Below are positions 40,856 to 50,763 of a stretch of 64,000 nucleotides of DNA, one piece after another (the stretch's first letter is position 1; every line of letters starts with the position of its first letter). The notes below the pieces were generated by a model that was given only the letters and a program-made list of their open reading frames with translations, was not told the origin of the DNA and searched no databases. Location: positions 80,721,721 through 80,785,720 of the forward strand of contig NC_134643.1 in assembly GCF_030463565.1 (NCBI RefSeq), given 5' to 3'. Both the position numbers and the translations under genes were made by a program. Origin of the DNA: Pelecanus crispus (lineage: Eukaryota > Chordata > Aves > Pelecaniformes > Pelecanidae).

Positions 40856-41821
40856 CTGCAGTTGAAACAAATTACTCTTTACTTATGAACAGACAATTCT
40901 TAAAAGTAATAGGAACTGTTAAAAGGAAGAACTTGCAGGATTGCCAGGGGTCTTGCCCGGCATCTTTTACTTACTTAGTTTCTACTTGTTATTTGAAGCT
41001 GTTTTCGCTATAGAGCCGTCAAGAACTGGTTGGTTGTGCATTAGTAATACACAATAATTACCAGGAAGAGGCCTGGAAATGGCACTTACTAACGTACGAG
41101 CAAGTTTGACAGCGGACATGAGGAAAAGTCTGCCCCAGTGGTAACCCAAGACACGCCAGTTTATTTCTAAAAGGGGGGTACTGCCTTCAGGCACCAGCCG
41201 TGTAGGGACTAGCTCTGGGGTGGCAGCGAGGTCCCCTCTGCTCCCCGCAGCGCCAGGCACCGCTTACGTGGCCTCAGGTACCAGGGACGTGTGGGGAAAC
41301 TCGGAGGAAGGCGTGAATGGGGAGAAGAGAATCACCCCTGGGTTTTTCTGCCATACGCTTTCTGTCAGAGGTGTTGCTTCCAGATTCCTTCAACTATCTT
41401 TGGTAAATTCAATTTAGTACCAGTCTAACAAGGCTTTCTAGAGTATTTCGCCACAATTTGTCCTTTTATCCATGGGAAGCTTGCTTTTTCTCTCCAATGC
41501 GTACAAGGTAACTTTTCATACGTACGTTTAGAACACGCTGAAATATTCATTCGCACCGTTTAGAGGCAGGCATCTCTGAAAGCAAAACGGACAAGGGGAA
41601 GGATGAGGAGATGAGCCAGGTCTGTGGCGCGCAGCCTTCACCCGGCTCCCCGAGGAGAGCCGAGGGGCCGCCCCGAGGGCCGCCGTGAGCCCACGGAAGG
41701 AGACGGAACTGAACGCTGTCCCCACGGTTAGTTTTTCACGGGGGGGGGGAGGCAAGGTTTTACGCCCCTCGACCCCCCGCAGGGCGCGACGCCGAGCGCC
41801 CGCCCGCACTCCCCAGGCGGC

Positions 41822-41833
41822 GCGGCCATTTTA
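41822..41833 (-). promoter_or_regulatory. YY1-like site (AAAATGGCCGC on minus strand)
   Basis: GCGGCCATTTTA on the plus strand reads TAAAATGGCCGC on the minus strand, close to the YY1 core AAnATGGC. It lies about 140 bp upstream of the ATXN10 ATG inside the CpG island. Confidence 0.5.
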
Positions 41834-41904
41834 CCGCCGGGCCCCGGGGCCGGCCCCGCGGGGCGCCGCTGCCGCGCGCACCGCCCGTCCGCCGGGGCCG
41901 GGCC

Positions 41905-41918
41905 GCCGCCATTTCCGC
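41905..41918 (-). promoter_or_regulatory. Composite ETS/YY1-like site
   Basis: GCCGCCATTTCCGC reads GCGGAAATGGCGGC on the minus strand. It combines an ETS core (CGGAA) with a YY1 core (ATGGCGGC), an arrangement common close to the start sites of CpG-island promoters. A GGCGGGGGGCGG Sp1-like box follows at 41921-41932. Confidence 0.55.
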
Positions 41919-41936
41919 ACGGCGGGGGGCGGAGCT

Positions 41937-41954
41937 GGGCCGGGCCGGGCCGGG
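41937..41954 (+). promoter_or_regulatory. Four-run G-quadruplex motif just 5' of the ATG
   Basis: Four GGG runs at 41937-41939, 41942-41944, 41947-41949 and 41952-41954, each separated by CC, form a canonical G3N2 quadruplex motif on the coding strand. It ends 17 nt before the start codon, so if transcription starts upstream it lies in the 5' UTR and could affect translation. It is also a (GGGCC) tandem repeat, so copy number may vary. Confidence 0.75.
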
Positions 41955-41971
41955 CCGCGGCGGGGCAGGCG

Positions 41972-42102
41972 ATGGCGGCGGCGGGAGCGGGAGCGCTGCC
42001 CGCTGCGGCGGCGCGGCTGGGGCGCGCCGTGGCGGCCGCGCCGGAGGCCCGCCTGGAGAGCGTGCGGGCGCTGGCCGGCCTGTTCCGGGAGGCGCAGCCC
42101 AG
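41972..42102 (+). CDS. ATXN10: Ataxin-10, coding exon 1
   Basis: Encodes the ataxin-10 N-terminus, starting MAAAGAGALPAAAARLGRAV and continuing through RALAGLFRE, which lines up with human ATXN10 'ALRALTALFKE'. The ATG has G at -3 and G at +4 (strong context) and is the first ATG in this frame in the island. The exon gives 43 codons plus two bases (AG), which join the A at 47506 to make Arg. The donor is AG|GTAGCG, a weak match since +4 and +5 are not AG. The Ala-rich start is longer and more GC-driven than in mammals. Ataxin-10 is a cytoplasmic ARM-repeat-like protein reported in neurite growth, cilia and cytokinesis. Confidence 0.9.
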
Positions 42103-43135
42103 GTAGCGGGGAGGAGGAGGGGCCGCCCGCGGCCACGTGGGCCGGGGGAGGGAGCTCCGGCCGCGGGAAGCGGCGGTGCTGGCGGGCCTGGGTGGTCCTT
42201 GCGGAGCCGTGTGCCGGCGGGCAGGGCTCGTCTCGGCTCCGAGCGCAGTCCTGCCCCTCGGGGTGTCGGTGGCGGGCCGGGGGCTCCGCAGTGAAAAGGG
42301 CCCTCGGTGCCCACAGAGGGGCGGCCGGGTGCCGCCGGTTCCTGGCTGTGAAGTCTCTGCCCCCCGGGGGCTGTTGGTGTGGAGCCCCGGGGGTCACCTG
42401 TGGGGCCCGGGGCCAGCGGGGGTCACCTGTCCCTTCTCCCCTCCTTTCCCTTGGGGTCCCATGAGGAGCTGGCAGCCTGCTTGTGTCCCTGTGCCTGTAG
42501 CAGGCCCAGGGCAGGGAGGAAAGCTGTGTGTCTCCCAGTCGCAGGTTACAACAGTTGCCCTCCTAGGCAGGTGTGCGCCGATGGGTGGTAGCTGTGGGAG
42601 TAGCCGCTGATGGGGCAAAAAGCTATGGTGAGCCCCGCGGGGTGGCCAGAAATGGGTAAGATGTGCCCAAGACAGGCTCTGCTGGGTGCAGTTTCGTGCT
42701 TGCGTGAGGGCGAGGGCATTGGGCCGAGGGTGGCGGCTGTGGGCCTTGGCGGCTGAGGGCATGTGTTGTGCAGCAGGATGGGCTGCAGTGGCTTCAGTGG
42801 GAAGAAAGGTTGGATGCCCCTTAGTAGCTTTAAGAATGGGAGAGAAAGCATGGGGTTACTGGAGAAAGCGAGGGGTTGGTATGGAGCATTGCTGTTCCTG
42901 TAAAGTCAGGGGGACCTCTGCAACATTGCACAACACTATTGGCTTTGGCAAAAGTTGGGCATACAGAGGTTCAGCTGCACGACTGCGCTTACAGTAAGGG
43001 TTTCCACTCTTCCTGGAAGGTGGGAGGCGGCATAGGTTGGTGTGAAGCTCGTGCTTGCTCCTCCTAACAGTAGCTGTTTGAAGATTATAACACATAAAAA
43101 AGAAGAAACCAAACTTTTTAGCTTACCATGAAACT

Positions 43136-43153
43136 GTGGTGGTGGTGGTGGTT
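43136..43153 (+). repeat. (GGT)n microsatellite
   Basis: About five to six uninterrupted GGT units followed by TTGTTC and a T run, within ATXN10 intron 1. Confidence 0.85.
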
Positions 43154-44350
43154 GTTCTTTTTTTTTAAATTCCCAATGCTATTTTTGTTAATTAGGTTGA
43201 CGTTGATAAGTCGGGGTGGGGGGACACAGGGGAAAGATGTACTTACACACAAAGACCACAAGACAATATTTGACCAGGAGACCTTCTGGTGTTCATCTCA
43301 ATTTCTCTAGGAAGAGAGGAGGACCTGTGCAACTTTTGGGCTTACATGCCGATGCTTTCTCTGCCTGTTTCTTGCCTTCCTCCCTGAAACCTCTGCCACT
43401 GTGTTTGACAGAGGAGTAGATATTCCCCAAAATAGCCAAGTTTTGTGGGTGCAGGTGGGCTGGAAGAGAGACACTGTGATTGCCCTTCAGAAGGCTATAG
43501 TATTAGCTTACATCCTATAGGATGTGACAGAATGGATCTGAGAGCGACTTTGGCAATAAATTTGTCGACTGTGGAAAATACTGTTGTTGGTGCTGTTGAA
43601 CCAGAAGACACAACTCAACGTATGTTTGGTATTTGAAGTTGTGATATTCAGTGGCAATTCTTTTGTTATTACATGATTGTTCAATGCTTGTGGAAACAAA
43701 ATAATTTAAAAACATGAGTTCTAGTGGTCTGTAATTCAGAAGCAAATGAGGTGACAAAAAAATGCCCCAACTGCAAGACTGTGGCATGGAATTTGGGAGG
43801 CTTGAATTCAGCTGTGTGCTTTACTCAAGGCTTCCAGTGCTTTTGAGCAGATGACCTGATTTCTTTATGCTTCCATTACTAATCTACAAAAGGAAGAAAA
43901 TGGCTTTATTCTATTTCCAGGAATATTGTGAAGATAAATACTTCAAAGGCTTTTTAGGGTCTCTGCTTACAGGAGTGGAATTGTGTAAGTACCTAAAACA
44001 TAGAGTAGCAATACAGAATTGTAAACTCCTGGATTGTTTGCATAATTCCTGGCTAATTTCTTTATTATTGGAGCCCTGGTCTTTTGAACAGGGTTGCATT
44101 AATGTTTTTAACATTGTGTTCACTAGGATGTTATCTTGTACAGTTTCTATTTTTAACAGTCAAGGACTTGGATCTTACAAGGAGTGGCAGTAATCTTCCT
44201 TTTGGCACGGATACATGAATTCTGACTCTTTGTTTTGACTTAACAAGAAATTGTGCATGTCTTCCTTGTCTGAGAGCTCGGCTGCTGTACCCTTTGCTTT
44301 TGCTTCCTTTTGTATTTCTGCAGAATACTTGATGATGAAATCAAGGGCAG

Positions 44351-44380
44351 GTGGCAGTAGCAAATGTGGCAGTAGCAAAT
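44351..44380 (+). repeat. 15-bp tandem duplication
   Basis: GTGGCAGTAGCAAAT occurs twice back to back without mismatch (44351-44365 and 44366-44380) in ATXN10 intron 1. The perfect identity suggests a recent slippage or duplication event. Confidence 0.9.
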
Positions 44381-47300
44381 TGTGAAGGTCCTCTTTTAGG
44401 TAACAAAACATAGGAAACAGAAGTTTGTGGAATATCCATAGACCAGTTCCGAATGAATGTCAAGGCCTGTTTACCACAGAAGATTTTTTTTTTTTTAATC
44501 TAAAAGCTACTTAACAGGCTCTTTGCTAGTTTTATAGATTAATATTTAAAGATTAGGAAAAAGTTATGGAAGGAAAATATTTTCCTTTTCAAGAATACAT
44601 TTTAAATAATTGTAGCTGCTATTTTTTTCTGTATGTGAATCTTTGTCATACCACTGGAAGAAGTTTATTTTTTCAAAAAGTGGTTTTAAGCATTGCTGTG
44701 GAAGTTACCTGAATTCACTCTTGACTGATTTCTTAAAGTTAGCTAAATGCTTCCTGCTGTCCTCACTAATTTGAGAATTTTGGGGTTTGTGCAGAAGGAT
44801 GATTTTAATTAAAATTCCTTTGTAGTACACAGTCAAATTGCAATGATGTATAATGCTGAAGTACAAGAGTTGCATTTAGATTTTCTCTGAATAGAATCCT
44901 GCTTTACCAAACAGCCTTTAAGTCATTCCTTGTTCGTTTGGAATAACTTTTGCTTGTTCACTTAGCTTTTTCTTTTCTGTTGTAAGAAGAGATTTGATTT
45001 CTGCCCAGAAGCATCTGGCTTGAGCACATTAGTTTTCTTTCATAGTGTGCAAGAGAGAGATTTGGAGTTCTTTCTCTCCTCACTGATATGTAAACCCCTA
45101 TATCTGCTTCCATATTCACAGTGAGGACAGGCACTTCCTTGTGTACCTCATATTTGCTCTGTTAAGACAGGCAAGAGTTTAATCTTTGTATTTTACTGGA
45201 AACAGTCTTCGGTGGTTTGTTTTGTTTTGTTTTTTTTTACTTTCAATCTAATATTAAAAGTTGTCATAACGGTCCAGTATGTTTGTGATACAGTAGCTGA
45301 CTAAAACCTCTGTTCTGCTGCATAACTCTGTAATAAGAGTAGAAACTTTTCCAGCATAACTTTAAGGTGTGCCTTTAATGGCAGAGTCACAAGAATGCGC
45401 ACAAAAGTACTTGCAGCTTTTTTCATTTCTGTTTTACCAATTTCAAATAATTGAATGTTGTACAGTAGTACCTGTCTTGCACTGACCAATGATTTCTGTA
45501 TTTTGAAGTTGGGTCAGGAAATGACCGGTTTCGTGTAATAATCCAACACATGGCATAGGCAAATATAAAGGAAACTGCAGTTGGACTCAGAGTTTTCCTA
45601 TTTTATAATAATTTCAGTGTTCAAAAATTCAGCTGACTAACAGCTAATGGTTCTGTATGGCATCTTCACTCAACAGAGAAAACACAGCTTTTGCGTGTCT
45701 GGGACAGGGCCTGGCTGGGCGTTCCTTTACCAGACCTTAGCTCTTCCAATGTTTAGAAAAACTTGTGTCTGGATGCATTTACCATGTGTACTGTGGTATG
45801 TCCGCCACTGAATCTTCTTTGGCATGCATGCCTGTGATGAAGTGGCAGGAGCCACACCACTTCTTGTAAGTGGACGGTTCAAGTCCCATGGACGTCTTTT
45901 CTTATGTTGTAAAAACAAAACGAAATTCCAAACCTTCTTCTGGTTATCTAAGGCTCACTGGTTTCTTTATGATAGTGGACCAGGTCTGCTTTTGGTCTTT
46001 CTTCTGCCACTTTGGTATTTTCCCCTCAGCATTACACCACTGTAAAATATAGCTGTTCCCCCCACTCCCATCGATAATTCTCACTGATGGTGTGGTGTTT
46101 TATTTTAATGTACCTCGAGAGTGTGTAAGTGTATAGGTCTTGATCAGCTGTGAGGTTGTAGAATAAAATACATATTCCCTGGAGATCTGAAATCTTAAGT
46201 TGTAGTAATTTAATGACCTTTGTGTACATGGTTTGTTTTATGGACGTGTGATCGCTTATGATAAAGAATAGGTAGAATTTCTAATTGTGCAAATGTTTAG
46301 ACATTTGAGGGAGCAGCAGAACACAGGTAGTACTGTATTGTCCACTAATGTTTCATCAAGAAATGTTAAATTTCTCCTTTAGGAAGAGTTTTCTGTGTGA
46401 ACATATTTTGTTTAATAATACTTTCCATTTCATCTCACTTTCTTTTATTCACAGCTTAGGAGGTCTTTCTCAACGTTATGTCTCAGCTCCTCACTTTCCT
46501 GTTTGATCTTGAGTATACAATGAGTCTGTTTAAGGTTCGAGGAAGCTGTATCTGGATTTTCCTTTTTTTGGCTCTGGTCAGAAGTATTGGATGAGTAAAT
46601 CTATTGAGCTTTCCTGTAGCAATGCCATAAACACTCTTTTGTGTGTCTTTTTTTCACCAGTGTGTAGTATCAAAACTGAGTTAGCAGTATTTGTAATGTG
46701 TTGCCCTCATCTGCTTTCGAATATAAAATCAGGGGAGAGAGTATGGTGAATAGCTGTAGTTTGGAAACATTGTGTATAACTGTGTGACACATCATTTGCA
46801 GATGTGCACACTGACCCTAGGGAGTTTGGTGAATCTACGTGATGCATCAGCTCTCTCATCCATTCATATAGTATCTCTCTGTGTGCTTATGGTTTTGTAC
46901 TGTTGTTTTCCTAGGTCTTGGTACTCTAAGAAGTGGCATGGTATTTTATGTGTTGGGGTAGTTGTCTGCTGAAGTAGACAAGAGTTGACTTTTTCCCTTG
47001 GCTTTGATTCATGCATTTCAGAATGATGGTAGTGCAGCCACCGGCATCCTTCTCAACTCTTTCTCCCTCTGGTGAAATTTGTGGCAGGCTATGTTATAAT
47101 GGAGCCTCTGATACCTCCTTCTGAAACATCTAGTCTAAGACATCTAAGCTGTGTTCATTAATTAAATAAATTCCTAATTCTTAAAACAACATGCAGTGTC
47201 ATGTATAATCATGGCAGCTATATGCATTGGGGAGATTTTTTTTTTAAGATTCCAAAGAGCTGTTGGAAAGCTGTGGGAATGCTGTGGCAACACAACTCCC

Positions 47301-47505
47301 TCAGCCCATTTTCTGAAAAGGCTGGTGGGACAACTCTGTGCGTGTATTTTGCCCTTTCTAGTTGAGAGACCTTATATACTAAAGATAGTTACGGATTGAT
47401 GCAGAAACATCTTTGGGTTTACAATAAGAAGCGTAACTGTAATAATATGATGCTTTTTGATAGTGGCACTTTTTTCTTTGTTCACTACAAATTTATTTAT
47501 TTCAG

Positions 47506-47694
47506 AGAAATGGCAGAAGAAAGTATATTTCAGAATCTCCTGGAAATCCTGATGAGCGCCTCAAGTGAAATTGAGCAGGCCTACAAGAACTGTGAATTGG
47601 TAGATCTAGACACCTGCCTGCTGCTCATAGCAGAGTGTTTCAGATGTCTGAGGAATGCCTGTGTTGAGTGTGCCAAGAATCAACATGTCATGAG
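47506..47694 (+). CDS. ATXN10: Ataxin-10, exon 2
   Basis: A 189-nt exon bounded by TTTCAG|A and AG|GTATAG. It encodes the helical start of the ARM-like domain: ESIFQNLLEIL, then the signature AECFRCLRNACVEC, then AKNQHVMR. Human ATXN10 has 'TIFQRVLDIL' and 'ITECFRCLRNACIECSVNQ' in the same order, which makes this the firmest identification in the window. It enters with one base completing the exon 1 codon and leaves in phase 2. The donor GTATAG is weak at +4 and +5. Reading on past it meets a stop after a few codons (Tyr-Asp-Pro-Phe), as expected for intron. Confidence 0.96.
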
Positions 47695-48285
47695 GTATAG
47701 TTATGATCCGTTTTAACCCATATAAAAATAAAACCTTCTGATGTTTGTGTGGTTTTATATAGAGATTCTTACTTTACACTGCTCTGTTAGTTGATTTATT
47801 AACTGGTATTTCCTGCTTGATGCAATCACTCAAAATGAAGTATACAAGGAACAAAAATAGCTGACCTGCTTGTAGGTCAGAGTTTGGGGCACTGATGAAT
47901 AATAGAACAAAGTGTTTGTGTCCTTAAGTATGAGTTGATTATGCAAATGATATAAGCCTTTTGGAAGTCTGACTGTAGAACTGTCCTTTTTTTCTCTTTA
48001 ATTTCTTTAATTTTTTGGATAACATAACAAATAAGTAAATAGTCTTAATTATCATTAATGCACGTGTCTGGCACTGACGGCAAGGTATAGCGTGTAGAAC
48101 TGTGCATGTCAACCCTGATACATGTACGGGTAAATTGATATTAATGGATAATAAGAAGTCAGTCTGGCTCCTTTAGTTATTCAGGCTCTCTTTTTTTCGC
48201 CTGTGTCTGTTGCAACATTGAGGGGGATGCTTGGGACACAACCAGCTGTAGTTACTGAAAACCTGGTAGTCTACCTGCTGTTTTT

Positions 48286-48359
48286 AAAACAAAACAAAAC
48301 ACACACATGCCCACACACGCCCTCCCCCAAATAACCCAAAACCAAACAAAAAACCCCAA
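48286..48359 (+). repeat. A/C-rich low-complexity tract
   Basis: About 75 bases almost wholly of A and C: AAACAAAACAAAACACACAC, then CCC and CA blocks, ending in AAAAAACCCC. It resembles the longer tract at 18229. Confidence 0.8.
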
Positions 48360-49971
48360 TCTGTTACCAGTTTGTTAGATCATGAAGAATTGTTTTGGGA
48401 TACAATCTTAAAATTTTGTTTCTTGGAACTTCTCAAATTTGGTTTATTGAACTAAATAAAATTTTGGCATGGGACAAAGTTCCAGCTTCTGCAACGGGGC
48501 AGAATATTGTTAGTGCCACAAAAGTTGCAGGATTTTTCATAGAAGGCTTTAGTTTTGGAATAAGTTAAATTTCAGTTCAGTCTCCTACCTGTTTGTTCCT
48601 GGCAGCGCTAGCAATCCTGATCATGTTGTGGGTCAAGGACCTAATCTGAGAGAAAATTTATATACTTGTTCATAGATTTTTGCTGGGTGGGTATTTGGCC
48701 AGGCTGGGTTCCTTGTTGTAACTTACTGTAGCTCCATAGTTACTCATGTTAACAAAAGAGGGGGGAACAGAATTGCGTGGCTGACAGTTGGAAGGATTGC
48801 CCTTTTCAGTAGCATGACAAATACAACCCAGTTATGGGTCCTAATTTTTCCTTTCTAATGGAATTCAGATAGCCAGCCTGCTTCTGAACAAAAATGGGCT
48901 CTGCACTGGTTATGGTTACGCTGCGTACTAGCCCTCACTAGGCAGTTAGCATAGACTTGCTCATTTAGGAAGCTGGATGCTAATAATTGTGCTTTCCTTT
49001 AGGCTGGAGGCAGAAGGCCTGTGTGGATAGAAAGTTCTGACCACATTTGTAACAGAGAAGGACTCTGTGGGTCACTCATCAGATACTGTTTTGGCTTTGT
49101 AGCAGCATAACAATTTATGCTCTTTTTAATACAGCACTGTGCTTTGAGCCAGCTGTGTATTTTCCATATGTTTGTGTTGATTTTAAACAGTTGCAATTGC
49201 ACAGCTTGTTTAGGGATTAAATGTCCTGAATGATCACAATTTGTGAATGGAGGGAGAATTATGTGCCTTTGATGTTGGTTTGAAGTGTGCAACATTCACA
49301 TGTTTAAAAAAAACCCAACAAAACACAAAGTACAAATTGTTTGATCAAAATCAAAACTGATCATTCCTAGGAAAGAATGCAAAGATTGTAAACATGTGGA
49401 TTGTGTAACAGCTTTTCAACTATTGGGGCACATGAAGCTTTGTTCCTTCCAGGGCCAGTTTTTCTGCTTTGTGTGCTGTGAAGAAATTTGGGGTCTGATG
49501 GGAAACGTTTTGATTTTAATAGGTTGTATGTATACTAATGTGCATGTGTATGTTATATATTTATAAATGTATTTTTGGCTTCTCTTCTGTGTTAGAACTT
49601 AGTGAGAAAAAGCATATGTTTGTCTAGCAAACATCTGCAGAAGACAATAATTCAGCATTCAATAATTTTTTTAAGTAACTCATGCATGGGAGTGGAGGTT
49701 TGGTATTGCCATGTTCTAAAGTTTCAGCCCTTCTATCCTGGCTGATCACTTTTCAAAAAGCTTGGCTACTGAAGTACAAACAAGTTAAAAGCTGAAAACT
49801 TCATCTGTTTATACTGTATTCTTTGACTTTCATTTTTTACTCCTGGTCTGTGTGTATCCTGGTATGTATGTTGTCTACCTCCAGAATTGCGGATCTTTGT
49901 CTGCAGAATTATTTTGGTGTTTTTGATTCCAAATGGCTTCACTGGTTTATCTTCATTATCACCATGTTTTT

Positions 49972-50115
49972 CCATGTCTGGAAGTGTTTACAGTCAGGTT
50001 GGATGGGGCCTTCAGCTACCTGGTCTAGTGGAAAATGTCCCAGCCCATGGCGGAAGGGTTGGACTAGATGATCTTTTAAAGGTGCCTTCCAACCCAAACA
50101 ATTCTGAGATTCTAC
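49972..50115 (+). mobile_element. CR1 LINE 3' end, sense orientation
   Basis: The sequence CTGGAAGTGTTTACAGTCAG, GTTGGATGGGGCCTTCAGCT, GTCTAGTGGAAAATGTCCCA, GCCCATGGCGGAAGGGTTGG, then ACTAGATGATCTTTTAAAGG and CCTTCCAACCCAAACAATTC matches the well-known 3' end of chicken-type CR1. It ends in degenerate ATTCTGAG ATTCTACC, corresponding to the ATTCTATG octamer repeat. It is severely 5'-truncated (about 145 bp) and more diverged than the two antisense copies, so it is older. Left border approximate. Confidence 0.9.
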
Positions 50116-50680
50116 CTGTGATTCCTTCTCACTGGAGAAACGATAAATGATTACTTGAGCTTCCCTGCTTCCCTCTGAGAATTTTGTACCTTTTCCTTTG
50201 AACGGACCCTGTTGTTCCTTTGATGGCAGTCACTAATCACTTTGGTATTTAAAATCCTCAATGTATATTACTAAGTAACATGCATTGATGGTATTCCTGA
50301 ACACTTGAACTTGAAACAAAGCAGAGTTTTTACACAAATAAAGCTGTTTAAATTACAGGAATAATCTGCTAATTTTTAGCATCTGATTTAGCAGAATAAC
50401 AAAAAGAGAGGAAAGGATACTTAGCTCTGAAGGTACTGTGTCCAAAAGTGTTAATATGCAGGCTGATGCAGTCATCCTGTTCCTTTTGCTTCTGATAGCG
50501 GTAGTATTGCTGTCCATGGTCAGGCACAGTTAAGTAGGAGAAACTGCTTTTTATTTTACAGTTTCTGAAGACACTAAAGACTTGCTGTTAACTTTAGTGG
50601 AAAGCCTTTTTGCTTTATTTGAGTGTATTTCATATCAAGTGATTTTTTAATTTTTTTTTTTTCCTCCAATTTAATAATAG

Positions 50681-50763
50681 GAACTTGCGTCTCATCTCTA
50701 CATCTGTCAATTTGATCAAATTGCTTCATGGAATACAAATCAAAGAAGAATTGTCATTGACTG
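50681..50763 (+). CDS. ATXN10: Ataxin-10, exon 3 (gene continues beyond window)
   Basis: An 83-nt exon between AATAATAG|G and ACTG|GTAAGG. With the AG carried from exon 2 it reads R-NLRLISTSVNLIKLL, then HGIQIKEELSLT, leaving one base (G) for the next codon. Human ATXN10 has 'RNLDTIGVAVDLILLFREL..EQESLLT' here, followed by Ala split across the junction. The donor GTAAGG is strong. The next exon should start with the coding for '(A)FRCGLQFLGN'. I could not find it in the remaining 13 kb, so the protein is cut at 134 codons plus one base, against about 475 residues for the human protein. Confidence 0.94.

Larger units (their letters stand above)
41620..42440 (+). promoter_or_regulatory. ATXN10: CpG-island promoter of ATXN10
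   Basis: Base composition changes sharply to very GC-rich with dense CpGs, centred on the ATXN10 start codon and fading into intron 1. There is no TATA box at a sensible spacing, as is usual for broad housekeeping promoters. YY1-like, ETS-like and Sp1-like sites lie 40-150 bp before the ATG. The transcription start cannot be fixed from sequence, but probably falls within about 41800-41940. Long Arg/Pro/Ala-rich frames across this island on both strands (for example 41685-42464 plus, 41760-42314 minus) are composition artefacts. Confidence 0.9.
42103..47505 (+). other. ATXN10: ATXN10 intron 1
   Basis: 5,403 bp, phase 2. The first 350 bases belong to the CpG island; the rest is T-rich ordinary intron. 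It contains a (GGT) repeat at 43136-43153 and a 2 x 15 bp tandem duplication at 44351-44380. It ends in a reasonable acceptor, TTTATTTATTTCAG. No other gene or recognisable element was seen. Confidence 0.85.
47695..50680 (+). other. ATXN10: ATXN10 intron 2
   Basis: 2,986 bp, phase 2. Holds an A/C-rich low-complexity tract (48286-48359) and a sense-strand CR1 3' end (about 49972-50115). The acceptor has a T-rich tract (50650-50664) followed by AATTTAATAATAG. Nothing else recognised. Confidence 0.9.

Noticed and set aside
1..41600. FBLN1 3' exons expected from synteny
   Set aside because: No segment encoding the conserved fibulin C-terminal residues could be found by eye. A translated search with FBLN1 would be decisive.
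41685..42464. 259-codon plus-strand frame and 184-188-codon minus-strand frames across the CpG island
   Set aside because: Arg/Pro/Ala/Gly-rich readings in several overlapping frames are expected from extreme GC content. The real ATXN10 frame is a different one.
45868..45882. tRNA B-box-like GGTTCAAGTCC
   Set aside because: The T-stem does not pair and no acceptor stem or A-box at the right spacing can be built around it.
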